Position numbers and translations under genes: made by a program
Assembly (NCBI RefSeq): GCF_011927665.1
Contig: NZ_JAATJA010000001.1
Span: 849,019 to 913,018, forward strand
Length of the DNA stretch: 64,000 bases
Origin: Desulfobaculum xiamenense
Lineage (GTDB): Bacteria; Desulfobacterota; Desulfovibrionia; Desulfovibrionales; Desulfovibrionaceae
Direction of reading: 5' to 3'
Part shown: piece after piece, positions 26,081 to 36,417 of the stretch
Layout: each line of letters begins with the position of its first letter
Position numbering within the stretch: the first letter of the stretch is position 1
Notes under the pieces: model-generated
Seen by the model: only the letters and a program-made list of their open reading frames with translations
The model's database searches: none
What the model was told of the DNA's origin: nothing

Positions 26081-28531
26081 ATGGCGTCCCTTCGCGACAT
26101 GAAGCTTCGCACGAAGCTTTTGGCAACACTGCTGGGCTGTAGTCTTGTGCCCCTGATCGTCCTTGGACTTTTGAGCGCCGAAGTCGCCAAGACAGCCCTC
26201 GTCCACAAATCCTTCGACGAACTGGACGCCATCGCCCAGATCAAGCGAAACCAGATCGAGACCTATTTCGCCAGACGCGGCGATGACGTGTCCTCCCTCG
26301 CCATGTCGCGCGACGCGGCTCAACTCTTCTCCATCCTCAACACATACCGAGAGGACACGAATACCCAGCCCGACGGCAACTACGACGTCAAGTCAGGGGA
26401 ATACCAACGCATCTGGCAGGAGAACTCCGGCTTCTTCACGAAGTACATGCAGGTCTATCAGTACTACGACATATTCGTAATCTCCGCAGACCACGGCCAT
26501 GTAATGTTCACCGCCGCGCGCGAGACCGACCTCGGCGAAAATCTTTCCGCCGGCAAGCTCAAAGATTCCGGTCTTGCCTCCGTATGGCGCAAGGTTATCG
26601 AGACGGACAGCACCCGCTATGAGGACTTCGAACCTTATGCCCCTAGCGGCGGAGCGCCCGCAGCCTTCGTCGCCGCCCCCATCCACGTGCAGGGCAAGAC
26701 CGTCGCCGTGCTTGCGGTCCAGCTCTCAATCGATGCCATCAATTTCATCATGCAGGAGCGCACCGGCCTCGGAAAGTCTGGCGAAATCTATCTCGTCGGC
26801 CCGGACAAGCGAATGCGTTCCGACTCCTTCCTCCAGCCGGACACGCACTCCGTGAAGGCATCCTTCGCCGGAAGCGTCGAGAAAAACGGCGTGGACACCG
26901 TGGCCGTCAAGGAAGCCCTCGAAGGCAAGACCGATCACAATATCATTACCGACTACACCGGAAACAGCGTGCTCTCGTCCTACGGGCCCATCAACTTCAG
27001 CCGCGAGCGCTGGGCCATGGTCGCGGAGATCGACGAGCACGAAATCATGGAGCCGGTGCGTTCGCTCCAGATGACCATCACTATCATCGCGATCATCGCC
27101 GCCATTCTCATCGGTGGCATCGCCATCTTCTTTGCGGGGTCCATCACCAGCCCTGTCATTGCCATCCAGGCATTCGCCAACAAGGTCGCCCAGGGCGATC
27201 TGCATTCAAAGCTCACGGGCGAGTTCGGCGGAGAGCTTCGAATGCTGGCCGAGGACATCAAGAAGATGGTGGCAGAACTCAAGAACAAGCTCGGATTCGC
27301 GCAGGGTGTGCTAAACGGCATCACCCTGCCCTGCTCCGTGGTCAGTGCCGATGACAAGCTCATCTTCATCAACCGCCAGAAGCTCGACGTGCTGGGCAAG
27401 AAGGGTAAGCCCAAGGACTTCGAGGGCATATCGTCCGGCAAGTTCTTCTACAACGACGCAGGCCGCGAAACACTGGCCGTGCGCTCGCTCAAGGAAGGCA
27501 AGCAACTTACGGCCGAAGTTCCCATCAAGAGCGAAACCGGCAAGGATTACCTCATCAACTCCACCTGCACGCCGATCAACGATCTGGACGGGAAACTCAT
27601 CGGCTCCCTCGTCATCTGGTTCGATCTCACGGACATCCGTGCGCAGGAGCAACGCATCCGCGAGCAGCACGACCGCATCGCCAAGGCCGCAGACAAGGCA
27701 AACGTCGTTTCCGAACAGGTGACGTCGTCCGCCGAGCAACTCGCGGCGCAGATCGAGCAATCGAGCCGCGGAACAGAAGTCCAGCGCCAACGCACCACCG
27801 AGACGGCAACCGCCATTGAAGAGATGAACGCCACCATCATGGAAGTGGCCAAGAATGCGGGGACCGCATCGGATAGCGCCAAAGGAGCCAAGGAGAGGGC
27901 CATGGCCGGGGGCGAACTGATGCAGAAGGTCATCGCCTCCATCAACATGGTTCAGAAAAAAAGCCTCGAACTGAAGGAGAGCATGGCGGATCTGGGCACG
28001 CATGCCGAGGGCATCAGTCAGGTCATGACGGTCATCACCGACATCGCGGACCAGACCAATCTCCTCGCACTCAACGCCGCCATCGAGGCCGCGCGCGCTG
28101 GGGACGCCGGACGCGGCTTCGCCGTGGTGGCAGACGAGGTGCGCAAGCTGGCGGAAAAGACCATGAACGCAACGCAGGAAGTCGGCAACGCCATCTCCAC
28201 CATCCAGACGGGCACCCGCACCAGCATTCAGGAAATGGACGAAGCCGCCAACCTCGTCGAGAAGAGCACGGAACTGGTCAACGATGCGGGAACGGCCCTT
28301 CAGGCCATCGTCAAGCTGGTGGAAAGCACCGCCGCCGAGGTTCAAAACATCGCCACCGCCGCCGAGGAGCAATCCGCAGCGTCCGAGCAGATCACCCGCG
28401 CAGCGGACGAGATCAACACCATCGCATCGGAGACCGCCGACGCCATGAACCAGTCCGCCGAGGCCGTGTCCAACCTGACCGGGCTAGCGCAGGAACTCAA
28501 GACCATCATCGAGGACATGCAAGAGGATTGA
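26081..28531 (+). CDS. Methyl-accepting chemotaxis protein with dCache sensor and cytoplasmic PAS
   Basis: 816 residues. N-terminal TM1 (about 15-38), a periplasmic double-Cache-like sensor (about 40-325, with [14 protein letters not shown] and [13 protein letters not shown]), TM2 (about 330-355), HAMP, a PAS domain ([18 protein letters not shown] to [12 protein letters not shown], about 410-520), then a signalling domain with the hairpin tip [20 protein letters not shown]. The PAS lies after HAMP, so it may sense a cytoplasmic or redox cue through its conserved Cys residues (PCSVV, NSTCTPI). Ligand unknown. Paralogue of the receptor at 48497-50905. Confidence 0.92.
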   Translation: MASLRDMKLRTKLLATLLGCSLVPLIVLGLLSAEVAKTALVHKSFDELDAIAQIKRNQIETYFARRGDDVSSLAMSRDAAQLFSILNTYREDTNTQPDGNYDVKSGEYQRIWQENSGFFTKYMQVYQYYDIFVISADHGHVMFTAARETDLGENLSAGKLKDSGLASVWRKVIETDSTRYEDFEPYAPSGGAPAAFVAAPIHVQGKTVAVLAVQLSIDAINFIMQERTGLGKSGEIYLVGPDKRMRSDSFLQPDTHSVKASFAGSVEKNGVDTVAVKEALEGKTDHNIITDYTGNSVLSSYGPINFSRERWAMVAEIDEHEIMEPVRSLQMTITIIAIIAAILIGGIAIFFAGSITSPVIAIQAFANKVAQGDLHSKLTGEFGGELRMLAEDIKKMVAELKNKLGFAQGVLNGITLPCSVVSADDKLIFINRQKLDVLGKKGKPKDFEGISSGKFFYNDAGRETLAVRSLKEGKQLTAEVPIKSETGKDYLINSTCTPINDLDGKLIGSLVIWFDLTDIRAQEQRIREQHDRIAKAADKANVVSEQVTSSAEQLAAQIEQSSRGTEVQRQRTTETATAIEEMNATIMEVAKNAGTASDSAKGAKERAMAGGELMQKVIASINMVQKKSLELKESMADLGTHAEGISQVMTVITDIADQTNLLALNAAIEAARAGDAGRGFAVVADEVRKLAEKTMNATQEVGNAISTIQTGTRTSIQEMDEAANLVEKSTELVNDAGTALQAIVKLVESTAAEVQNIATAAEEQSAASEQITRAADEINTIASETADAMNQSAEAVSNLTGLAQELKTIIEDMQED

Positions 28532-28562
28532 GCATCCGGTAGACGAAACGCACCACCAAAAC

Positions 28563-28602
28563 AAGAGAGGGGAGACGGCAAACCGTCCCCCCTCTTTCTT
28601 TT
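28563..28602. terminator. Bidirectional terminator, chemoreceptor 1 and DUF748 gene
   Basis: Imperfect 14-15 bp stem (AAGAGAGGGGAGACGG with CCGTCCCCCCTCTT) and CAAA loop. T-rich tail TTTCTTTT on the plus strand and CTTGTTTTGG on the minus strand fit two convergent genes. Confidence 0.8.
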
Positions 28603-28648
28603 ACACCCAGCGTAAAGGCTTACCGCGTGCCCACGCATGGGCCACGCA

Positions 28649-31600
28649 TCAGCGCAGGCCCAGAACCACCAGCCGACGTCCATGATCGCTCGCGGGCGGT
28701 GTCTCGCCAGCGGCCGCCTCGCGCAGGAACACCCGTGCGGGATCGACGCCCTGCGCAATCAGCCAGTCCATAACGGCCTTGGCCCGCCGCGCCGCCAGCG
28801 CACGAAGTGCCTCGGGGTCCTCGGCCACGCTCCGGCGCATCAGGTCTTCCATCACCTCCACGGGCTGCTCCTTTACCATGCCGATGATATTCGTGGGCTT
28901 GTCGAAGGGAGCGGCCTCGTAGGCGCGGGTCAGCAACTGCGGATACTCTGCCGGGTCCACCGTCACGTCCCTCACGGACGCGGGGGCTTCGCCCCGGCGC
29001 TCCAACTCCATCATCTTCCGCATGCGCACCGAGCGCTGTAGAAACCGCTCGCCAAGGGCCGGGCCGTCAGCCTCGGCATCGGCGAATCCGGCAATCTCCA
29101 GCCGCAGCCGAGGGCGCTTGGCCAAGGCCTCGGCCACGGCCTTCAGCTTCGCGAGCGTCTCGTCCGTCGGCGCGGAAACACCGGGGTCGAACACCAGCAG
29201 ATTCACGTCCTCGCCACCGCCGAAGACCGACCCAATGAGCGAAAACGGCGAGGCCACGATCTTCACCAGCAGATTGACGATGGCTTTCATCACCACCTTG
29301 CCTACGCGGAACTTCGGATCGTCGAGGTTGCCACGCACAGGAATGTCGAGCTGAATGTTGCCCTGCGAATCACTCAGCAGGGCAATGGCGAGACCTATGG
29401 GCAGATTCGGAGCGTCTGGATTGTTCACCCGCTGCCCCAGCGCGAGGTTCTTCAGCAGGAAGTTGTTGTCCACGGCCAATTCACGGCCCTGCAGGTGCAG
29501 CTTCACGTCGGCAAGCATCTTGCCCGTTGCCAGCGGATAGGCGATGTGGCGCACGGTGTAAGGCGACAGGGGCGGCAGTTCCGCATTACTCAGTGCCACA
29601 TCGAGATTCGTGTCCAATGTGCGGCCGAAGGGAACGATGTTGCCCTCGACACGAAGCGGAGCATGCCCGCCTATGGTCGCATTCATGGCCACATCCGCCC
29701 GTGCGCCCTCATCAAGGGAGAAGCCGGAGATGCGGCACTGCGCGGCCTCGACCGAAGTCTTGAAAAACGGCGAAGTCGTCTCGTCCAGGAAACGCACATC
29801 GCCCCCGCTCATCACGAACTCGCCGATACGGATATCGGGCCGGGATTGCGCTGTATCCGCTTGCGCAACCTGCGCGGTCTCTGCGGCCTGCGGTTGCTCG
29901 GCCGAAGTCTGTGCCTCGGTCGCCGGAGCCTCGCTCGCGGTGGCGTTCTGCCCATCGGGAGCCGCACGGCGCATCAGCCGCGCAAGATTCAGGCGTCCAT
30001 CCCGCTCGACCACCAGCCGCAGCTTCGGATCAACGACCTCCACGGTCTTCACATTCACGGAAAGCGGCTCGCTGACCACGGCGGCCTTGCGCACGGCAAA
30101 GCGCCCAAGCGTAGCGACACTCGCCCCGCTCTTGGCATCACGAAGCGACACGCCGTCGACAACGAGGGAGCCATTGAACGCCACACCCACGGGATCTCCC
30201 TTGGACACGCGCCACGTTCCGCCAAGATTCACGCGCCCGTCGGCAAGATCGACATCCGTCCCCTCGCGCAGGTAGCCGCGCATGGCCGACAGCGGGAGCG
30301 CATCCAGCCGGACGCTTCCCGACAGAGCCAACGGGTCCAGCGCCCCCTGCGCGTCAAGGGCAATCGCCCCACTGCCCAAGGCCGTTCCGGACAAACGCAG
30401 GCTGATCGGTGCGGCCAGATCACTCGACAGTCCCTCCAGTTCGACATCAAGCCCCGCCAGCCGAAGCGCGGCAGGAACGGCAAGGGCGTTGTCATCCAGC
30501 GCAAAGGACGCATCATCCAGTGTCAGCGCGCCAAGACGTACGGTCCAGCGCGGCTCCTCGGCCTTCGGCTTCACCGCGCCACGCGCGGGGGCCGCCACGT
30601 CGCCCCCCCGATGCTCCGTCGGAGCGGGCGGCGCTGCAAGGCGAAGCAGATCGATGCCCTCGCGCGTCCGCTCCACGTGCACGTCCAGTCCGTGCACATC
30701 AAGCCGCGCAAGATCGACGGACCGCGCACCCACATCGACATGCCCGCCGGAAAGCGCGATGCCATGCACGCCGACGGCCTTCCGCCCGTCCGGACGCTCA
30801 AGCCCCAGTTCGCGCACATCCACGGCCAGTCCATCCACGACGACGCTCTCCGGCGCTTCCCCACCATTCCACGCAAGGGACAGCCCCAGCACGCCGGAAA
30901 CGAGCCGCACCGGCAGCAGTTCGCGATGGTACGCGGCATAATCAGCAGCGTTCACACCCTGCACGTCGAGCTTTCCGCGATGGGTCCGCGCGGCGATATC
31001 CACGCTGCCGGACAGGGCCACGCGCTCGCCGCCTTCCGAGCCGAAGGACAACGCGAATGTCCCTTCGTGCTCGGGCGCGGTGTCGAGCTTTTCGAGCGTG
31101 GCCGAAATATTGCCAACGGTCTTGCGGAAGCCGCCAGCCGCCGCATCGGTGAAGGCCACGCGACCGCCGGTGATGTCCAGCCGTTCGAGCACGGCGCGAA
31201 AGGCCGCGTCGCTCCCGGAATCACCAGCGCCCTTCGCGACGGTGGGCGTATCCGCAGGCGCAGAGGCAGAACTCGCGAACCATCCCGCAGCGTCGATGCG
31301 TCCGTCGGCCTTGCGCACGATGCCCACCCTCGGCCCCACGATTCGGCACGGGCCGATCCGCAGCATGCGGTCACCCAGGTCCAACTTTTCAAGCCGGACA
31401 GCCACCTCGTCCACACCCAGCACCTCGGCCCCGCCGGACGCGACAAGGGAGACCTCGCGCAGTGTCGCGTCGCCACTGACGGCAACGCGCGGCGCATGCC
31501 CGCCCTCCAGCTCGAAATCGAGCGCAATGCTGCAATCCAGGAGTCCACTGGCGAGCGAAAGGTCCGTCTTTACGGGCAAATAGGCCCAATAGAAGGGAAG

Positions 31601-32326
31601 GTCGGCATCGCGCAGGGTAAACACGAAGCGCGAATTGAGCCGCTCCTCGAAGGGGCGGGTTCCGCCGTCGATGATGAAGGGCTTGCCGTTGACCACGGCG
31701 GAAAGATGCGGACGGACGAAATGCTCCCTGTGCTTGGGTAGGCTGGAAAGCAGCGGAACGGACGCCGTCAGCTTCTCAATGGTGTGTGTCTTGCCACGTA
31801 AGGTGTCCTCAATGACGACCCGGCCGCCATCGAGCTCCACCCCTTCCACCACCACAGGCACGGGCAGCCCTGCGGCCAGCGGGTTGGCGATATCCTCCGC
31901 CACGGCCTCGGTCTCCTGCGTGGCTTCGTCCGACGAGGCGAGATCGGCAAAGTTACTTTCGGTCCCAGCCAGCACGAGGCGCAGGTATGGTCCGGATAGC
32001 CGAACCTCCTCCACCACCAGCGACAGGCGCGGGATGCTCGTCCACGCGACATCGACACTCAGGGCATCGAAGGACGCGAAGACCTGCGAGCCGTCCGGCT
32101 CCATCACCGTCACTCCGTCGATCTCGGCCCGAAGCGTCAGCGGATTGAAGCTCACCGATTCGATGGTCACGGGCCGCGACAGCGCCCGCCCGAGTTCCTC
32201 CTCGGCAAGCCCCCGCGCCACGCGGGGCACCACGAAAAAACCACCCAACATATAGGCCACGGCCACAACAGCAAGCGCCCACGCGCCAAGCCGTCCGAAA
32301 ACCGTCTTCCGCCCTTTTCCGTTCAT
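28649..32326 (-). CDS. DUF748 / AsmA-like envelope protein
   Basis: About 1225 residues from the ATG at 32326, preceded by AAGGCGGAAG; an in-frame ATG ten codons earlier has no ribosome site. One N-terminal membrane helix (about residues 13-35) precedes a very long, beta-rich, repetitive periplasmic region with AsmA-type motifs (VTIESVSFNPLTLRAEIDG, SGGDVRFLDETTSP, LNLARLMRR, LPIGLAIALLSDSQGNIQLDIPV). Near the C-terminus comes an OmpA-like half (LRLEIAGFADAEADG), with a second variable tail. AsmA-like proteins form bridge-like lipid conduits between the membranes; that role here is inferred. A poly Ala/Glu/Gln low-complexity segment interrupts the repeat region near two-thirds of the length. 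Confidence 0.85.
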   Translation of the reverse strand: MNGKGRKTVFGRLGAWALAVVAVAYMLGGFFVVPRVARGLAEEELGRALSRPVTIESVSFNPLTLRAEIDGVTVMEPDGSQVFASFDALSVDVAWTSIPRLSLVVEEVRLSGPYLRLVLAGTESNFADLASSDEATQETEAVAEDIANPLAAGLPVPVVVEGVELDGGRVVIEDTLRGKTHTIEKLTASVPLLSSLPKHREHFVRPHLSAVVNGKPFIIDGGTRPFEERLNSRFVFTLRDADLPFYWAYLPVKTDLSLASGLLDCSIALDFELEGGHAPRVAVSGDATLREVSLVASGGAEVLGVDEVAVRLEKLDLGDRMLRIGPCRIVGPRVGIVRKADGRIDAAGWFASSASAPADTPTVAKGAGDSGSDAAFRAVLERLDITGGRVAFTDAAAGGFRKTVGNISATLEKLDTAPEHEGTFALSFGSEGGERVALSGSVDIAARTHRGKLDVQGVNAADYAAYHRELLPVRLVSGVLGLSLAWNGGEAPESVVVDGLAVDVRELGLERPDGRKAVGVHGIALSGGHVDVGARSVDLARLDVHGLDVHVERTREGIDLLRLAAPPAPTEHRGGDVAAPARGAVKPKAEEPRWTVRLGALTLDDASFALDDNALAVPAALRLAGLDVELEGLSSDLAAPISLRLSGTALGSGAIALDAQGALDPLALSGSVRLDALPLSAMRGYLREGTDVDLADGRVNLGGTWRVSKGDPVGVAFNGSLVVDGVSLRDAKSGASVATLGRFAVRKAAVVSEPLSVNVKTVEVVDPKLRLVVERDGRLNLARLMRRAAPDGQNATASEAPATEAQTSAEQPQAAETAQVAQADTAQSRPDIRIGEFVMSGGDVRFLDETTSPFFKTSVEAAQCRISGFSLDEGARADVAMNATIGGHAPLRVEGNIVPFGRTLDTNLDVALSNAELPPLSPYTVRHIAYPLATGKMLADVKLHLQGRELAVDNNFLLKNLALGQRVNNPDAPNLPIGLAIALLSDSQGNIQLDIPVRGNLDDPKFRVGKVVMKAIVNLLVKIVASPFSLIGSVFGGGEDVNLLVFDPGVSAPTDETLAKLKAVAEALAKRPRLRLEIAGFADAEADGPALGERFLQRSVRMRKMMELERRGEAPASVRDVTVDPAEYPQLLTRAYEAAPFDKPTNIIGMVKEQPVEVMEDLMRRSVAEDPEALRALAARRAKAVMDWLIAQGVDPARVFLREAAAGETPPASDHGRRLVVLGLR

Positions 32327-32465
32327 CGCTTCCGCCTTGATATTCCACGTTTCCATGACAAATGGCCCACGCCATCGTCACGCAATCGCACGCAAAAATC
32401 TAGCACGGATGAAAGAGGAAAGGCCAGCGCCGGAGCGCGACTCCGAGGCGGAAATGGCAACATGA

Positions 32466-32876
32466 CTAGAACATCAGAGGCGGTATGTCCTGAAACTGAT
32501 AGAACCGTGGATCGACAGGCACGACCTGCACAGGAAAATTCTGCATGCCGTTGACCTGAAGCACATACGGCCCCGGCTGGAGATTCCAGAAGAAGTAGAA
32601 TCCCTGCCCGTTCGTTCGCGTTCCGCCCATGTGCATCCACTGCCCGGTCATCATGTCATGCCTGTACAGTTCGATCATCACACCGGGCGAAGGAAACATC
32701 TGCCCGGTATACGGGTGTCTGCTCGTAACGAGTCCCCGGATACTGGTTCCGGAATTCTGCGCGGACGCATCGGAAATCATCATGGCGAAAACGATCAGCA
32801 AAGCAGCCAGAAAGATACGCCATGCGGCACCATGACGCTCCGATCGCAAGCCGATGGGGAATGGACTACGCATCAT
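32466..32876 (-). CDS. Small exported protein with carboxypeptidase-regulatory-like beta fold
   Basis: 136 residues. Signal peptide (about 1-40, cleavage near DASA/QNS) then a compact beta domain: SIRGLVTSRHPYTGQMFP, GVMIELYRHD, GGTRTNGQGFYFFWNL, GPYVLQVNG. The G-x-V-T-D/N-x-x-G-x-Y/F-x-F spacing resembles carboxypeptidase-regulatory or Cna-B-like extracellular modules. It starts inside the stop of the upstream gene (ATGA overlap), so the two are translationally coupled. Function unknown; Met-, Pro- and aromatic-rich. Confidence 0.6.
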   Translation of the reverse strand: MMRSPFPIGLRSERHGAAWRIFLAALLIVFAMMISDASAQNSGTSIRGLVTSRHPYTGQMFPSPGVMIELYRHDMMTGQWMHMGGTRTNGQGFYFFWNLQPGPYVLQVNGMQNFPVQVVPVDPRFYQFQDIPPLMF

Positions 32877-33568
32877 TCGGCCTCCCGCGAAGAATTCGCT
32901 CCCGCATTCCCGTCACCCATGTCTGGCGCGGGCACATCCGGCATATGTGGTAAAACACGTCCCTCTTCGGGCACGGGCGGTCCACCGGGAATAGGCACGA
33001 CCGGTTGCGTCATGAGCGGCGAATACTGCTGCTCGACCTTGACCAGCCGCACCTCGCTGATGGAAATCTCGTTACTGTTCTCGTCCTGCGTACATGTCGC
33101 CGATTCCACTCCGGGCCGAATAAGCAGGGACTGACCGGCATAGCCGTCCATTTCGAAATCCACGCGCACAACCTTGAGCGGCGGAATCCAAAACGACACC
33201 TGATCGTCGCTGGCGACCATACCGTCGGGATTCAGGGCCACGCGCAGCCGCTCCCTCACGCTGCACAGTTCGCTATGGTCGGTAATCGGTCTGGCATGAC
33301 GATCAAGCAACCGGATGTTCGCGACGACCTTCCAGCCGCGCTGACGTCCGGAAAACACTTCCTCGTGCTTCGCATATTGCTGCGAAAGAGCCATGAACAC
33401 GATGAGAATGACGACATACGCGGCGAACGCACCCGTAGCGTTCAGCGTAAAATCGGCCAATGGTCCCTTGAGACCAACCTTCGTATTGGGAAACAGATAG
33501 TAGATGACCACCGCAGGGATGAGTGGAAGAATGAGGGCGGCGGCTATAAAGGCAATGAAACTGAACAT
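32873..33568 (-). CDS. Unknown membrane-anchored protein
   Basis: 231 residues. Two N-terminal hydrophobic helices (about 2-25 and 43-62), then a soluble, probably beta-rich domain with two Cys (SELCSVRERL and ATCTQDE) and a Pro/Gly/acidic tail (residues 190-231). No family recognised. AGGGAGG lies before the ATG at 33568, and a promoter is visible upstream. Coupled to the small exported protein by a 4-nt overlap, suggesting a two-protein envelope unit. Confidence 0.6.
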   Translation of the reverse strand: MFSFIAFIAAALILPLIPAVVIYYLFPNTKVGLKGPLADFTLNATGAFAAYVVILIVFMALSQQYAKHEEVFSGRQRGWKVVANIRLLDRHARPITDHSELCSVRERLRVALNPDGMVASDDQVSFWIPPLKVVRVDFEMDGYAGQSLLIRPGVESATCTQDENSNEISISEVRLVKVEQQYSPLMTQPVVPIPGGPPVPEEGRVLPHMPDVPAPDMGDGNAGANSSREAE

Positions 33569-33598
33569 GGCTGCGCATCCTCCCTTCTTGTTGTATAC

Positions 33599-33626
33599 AA
33601 CCTACATAGAAGGCATGCGATGTCAA
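33599..33626 (-). promoter_or_regulatory. Promoter for the two small envelope genes
   Basis: On the minus strand: consensus TTGACA (33626-33621), 16-nt spacer, TAGGTT (33604-33599). It lies 20 nt beyond the pabC stop, so the envelope pair has its own start site. Confidence 0.55.
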
Positions 33627-33645
33627 CCATCAAATACGTACTATT

Positions 33646-34500
33646 CTATTCGCCATCCACCGCATGCACCCGCGACCGCACCATGGCGCAGGGCGTGGGG
33701 TCCGCAGCGAAATGGGCTTCGCCGATCGCCGTCACGGGCAGCATGCCTATAAGTGAATTGAGTGAGTAGATGGCCTCAAAACGCGACAGTTCCTCAACGC
33801 ACACAGGACGGGACTCGATGGGCAACACCTCCCGCGCGGCGGCAAGAGCCGTGGACGGCAGGATTCCCGCCCGCCCCGCACCCTCGCCCGGCGCGGCGGG
33901 GGCGACATAGCGCCCGCCATCGCGCTCATGTTCCCGCAGGATGAGCGCGGCATTCGAGGCCTCAAGGACATGACCGTCCGGCGTGGTCAGGACTGCGCCG
34001 TCAAGGCCCTGCGCGGCAGCCTCGCGTCCGGCCAACCAGTACGGCAGATGGTTCGCCGATTTGTGCGCGCCAAGCCACGAATGCAGGGGGCGGGGACAGA
34101 TGCCGAGCGCCAGCGCCCTGTCCGGCGACGGCACGGCGTATGGCGCGATGAGTACCACCGGGTGCAGAGGTCGCGCGTCAGACGCATCCGAAGACGCATC
34201 CAAGGCCGCATCTGGAGCAACGTCCACATGGTAGATGATATTCACGCGCGCCGTGCGCCCGATAAGGCCGTTTCGCGCCGCGACCTGTGCGATAACCGGG
34301 CCGAGGTCCGAGGTCTCGTGACGCAAGCCGAAGGCGTCGAGGCTCGCATGAATGCGCCGCAGGTGCGCCCCCAGCCGACACGGCGCACTGCCGTTCCACA
34401 ACAGCGTCTCGAAGAAGGAAAAGCCGAAGCGAAACGCCGGGCCAGCCGCATTCAACTCGATGCTGTCCTCTCGGAACCCGTAGCCGTCGTGAAGGATCAC
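33646..34500 (-). CDS. pabC: Aminodeoxychorismate lyase-type class IV aminotransferase
   Basis: 284 residues, PLP fold type IV. Lys147 in GAHKSANHLPY is the expected PLP lysine. Other marks are FGFSFFETLLWNG, LRRIHASLDAFGL and the C-terminal FEAIYSLNSLIGMLPV. With pabB and pabA directly upstream and a 4-nt overlap, it should release p-aminobenzoate and pyruvate from aminodeoxychorismate. A short Asp/Ala/Ser insertion (about residues 95-110) is unusual. D-amino acid or branched-chain aminotransferase activity is the alternative, less likely by context. Confidence 0.85.
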   Translation of the reverse strand: MILHDGYGFREDSIELNAAGPAFRFGFSFFETLLWNGSAPCRLGAHLRRIHASLDAFGLRHETSDLGPVIAQVAARNGLIGRTARVNIIYHVDVAPDAALDASSDASDARPLHPVVLIAPYAVPSPDRALALGICPRPLHSWLGAHKSANHLPYWLAGREAAAQGLDGAVLTTPDGHVLEASNAALILREHERDGGRYVAPAAPGEGAGRAGILPSTALAAAREVLPIESRPVCVEELSRFEAIYSLNSLIGMLPVTAIGEAHFAADPTPCAMVRSRVHAVDGE

Positions 34501-35792
34501 AGCCCTGCCAACCTCGCGAATTTTCCGGCCTTGGCCAGCGTTTCGAGATATTCGGACTCCGGGTCGGAGTCCACCACGATGCCGCTTCCCGCGTGATGAC
34601 GAAACACGCCGTCGCGCGAGTCATGCACCGCCGTGCGAATGGCGATGCTCGACTCCATGTTGCGTGCGTCCTCCACCACGACCATGCTTCCGCAGTACAC
34701 GCCACGGGTGTGCGGTTCAAGCTCCTCGATAATGCCCATGGACGCGAGCTTGGGGCAACCGGTCACCGACCCGCCCGGAAAGGCGTCCAGCAGCAGGTCG
34801 AGGCAAGTTCGGTCCGCACGCAGGCGTCCGCGCACGTTGGTGTACATCTGGATAAGATTGTCCACCACGAAGGTGGACTTGTGCCCGTCCACGCGCACGG
34901 AGCCGTACTCGCAGTTCGCGGAGATATCGTTACGGATAAGGTCCACGATCATCGACAGTTCCGCGCTCTCCTTGGGCGAGGATGTCACGCGCTCGGCCAG
35001 CTCTGGCCGGTACTCGTCGAAGGCCAGCGTGCCCTTGATGGGCTGGGAGAGCACCTCTCCATCGGCAACACGCAGGAAGCGCTCCGGCGATGTGCTGATC
35101 ACCGTCACCGGGCCAAGGCGAAACAGCGCGTAGAACGGCGCGGGGCACTCCCGCCACAACCGCACGAAAAGCCCCGCGGGGTCGAGGTCCGGCGCGTGAA
35201 CCGCGAATTCCGAGGACAGGCACAACTGGTAGGTATAGCCGCCCCGAATGCGTTCCAGCACCTCCTCCACGCCGCGCATGTAGCCCTCGCGCCCAAGGGA
35301 CGCGCGTTGCGTGCCTGTCCCGCCGGTCCCGCTGGGTGCGGACGGCGCGGCGGCCAATGTGGGGCGCAAGGCCTCTGCCACCGCAGCACGGGCATAATCC
35401 GTGTCGCCCTCGGCCCGCAGTTCACCCGTGGCCGGATCAAAGACCACAAGCGCCCGGTAGCGACGAAAGCGCCCCGGCGGGCACCACGGCATCTTGTCGG
35501 ACACCACCCCACGCAGGGACAGGCCGTAGTCGTAGGTCAGGCAACCGAGGGACGTGCCGGGCGTCGCAAACAGGAACTCGGCAATGGCCTCACGCGGCGT
35601 GCCCGGTTCCACGAGAATCTCCGCACACGGCGCAAGGCCGATGCGGCAGGGACCGGCCCCGGCACGCTCCGGGGCGGACAGGAAGAGGTCTGCGTCGGGC
35701 CGGACGGCAAGCCCCTCCACAAGCGCGACAAGGGATTGGGAATCAGCGAAGTCCGCAATGTGCGAGTGCATGATTGATGAAGAATCCGCCAT
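34497..35792 (-). CDS. pabB: Aminodeoxychorismate synthase component I
   Basis: About 431 residues; a start at Met8 (35771) is also possible, since neither has a good ribosome site. Chorismate-binding motifs: RIRGGYTYQLCLSSEF, RFLRVADGEVLSQPIKGT, ELSMIVDLIRNDI, DAFPGGSVTGCPKLASMGII. The Lys in PIKGT distinguishes PabB-type from anthranilate synthases, which have PIAGT. It aminates chorismate with ammonia from PabA. Overlaps pabA by up to 50 nt and pabC by 4 nt. Confidence 0.9.
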   Translation of the reverse strand: MADSSSIMHSHIADFADSQSLVALVEGLAVRPDADLFLSAPERAGAGPCRIGLAPCAEILVEPGTPREAIAEFLFATPGTSLGCLTYDYGLSLRGVVSDKMPWCPPGRFRRYRALVVFDPATGELRAEGDTDYARAAVAEALRPTLAAAPSAPSGTGGTGTQRASLGREGYMRGVEEVLERIRGGYTYQLCLSSEFAVHAPDLDPAGLFVRLWRECPAPFYALFRLGPVTVISTSPERFLRVADGEVLSQPIKGTLAFDEYRPELAERVTSSPKESAELSMIVDLIRNDISANCEYGSVRVDGHKSTFVVDNLIQMYTNVRGRLRADRTCLDLLLDAFPGGSVTGCPKLASMGIIEELEPHTRGVYCGSMVVVEDARNMESSIAIRTAVHDSRDGVFRHHAGSGIVVDSDPESEYLETLAKAGKFARLAGL

Positions 35793-36279
35793 CGGCGGTC
35801 AGAAATGATTCGGGATGAAATTGCAGGCCGATGAGCGGCCGCTCGGGATGAACCACGATCATGGGCACGCCGTCGGCATTGGCGGCGCGCACCGAAAGCC
35901 CCTGCCCCACGCGGGACAGATGCAGCGAGTGATAGCGGGCGACCTCGAACCGACGGCCCGCGAAGTCGATGACGTCGGCCTTGCCATGCACGCAGCCCGG
36001 CAGGCGGGACGTCTCGCCGCCGAAATGCGCATTGAGAATCTGCAACCCGAGGCACACGCCAAGGACCGGCACGCCGGAGTCGATAATCCGCCCGTAGCCG
36101 GGATACTCGCCGGGGTGCCCCGGTCCGGGTGAAATGACGACCATGTCCCACCGCGCGGGGTCCACGCCCGCAAGTTCGGCCACGGGCCGCACAGTCACCC
36201 GCGCCCCAGTGGTCACGACGATCAGATGTTCGAGGTTACGCGTGAAGCTGTCGTTGTTGTCGATGATGACGATATCCAT
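35743..36279 (-). CDS. pabA: Aminodeoxychorismate synthase glutamine amidotransferase
   Basis: 178 residues from the ATG at 36279 (GGAGAG upstream). Class I glutaminase triad: Cys76 in GVCLGLQ, His155 and Glu157 in FHPES. Oxyanion strand SPGPGHPG is present. It feeds ammonia to PabB for folate synthesis; similar subunits can serve anthranilate synthase, but the pabB/pabC neighbours settle the role here. First gene of the minus-strand pabA-pabB-pabC set, divergent from bioA across 138 nt. Confidence 0.92.
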   Translation of the reverse strand: MDIVIIDNNDSFTRNLEHLIVVTTGARVTVRPVAELAGVDPARWDMVVISPGPGHPGEYPGYGRIIDSGVPVLGVCLGLQILNAHFGGETSRLPGCVHGKADVIDFAGRRFEVARYHSLHLSRVGQGLSVRAANADGVPMIVVHPERPLIGLQFHPESFLTADGGFFINHALAHCGLR

Positions 36280-36352
36280 TGAATCTCTCCACGAACGCGC
36301 CATGCGCCGCGTTTCGCGCCACGAACTTCCCGCTGACCAAGCGCCGCGGGGT

Positions 36353-36381
36353 TTGACATCCGCCGCGCCATCGCCCACAAC
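36353..36381 (+). promoter_or_regulatory. Possible promoter for bioA-bioD
   Basis: Consensus TTGACA at 36353-36358, but the best -10 at 17 nt is only CACAAC. It lies in the 138-nt gap between divergent pabA and bioA. I could not find a convincing BirA-type inverted repeat. Confidence 0.25.
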
Positions 36382-36417
36382 CGTTGCGGGCACAGCCCGG
36401 GAGGAATCTCGAAGACC

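Noticed and set aside
29495-31741. Plus-strand open frame of 748 codons
   Set aside because: Antisense to the DUF748 gene, with no start signal and no domain.
36280-36417. BirA-type operator in the pabA/bioA gap
   Set aside because: No convincing inverted repeat; only half-like segments were seen.
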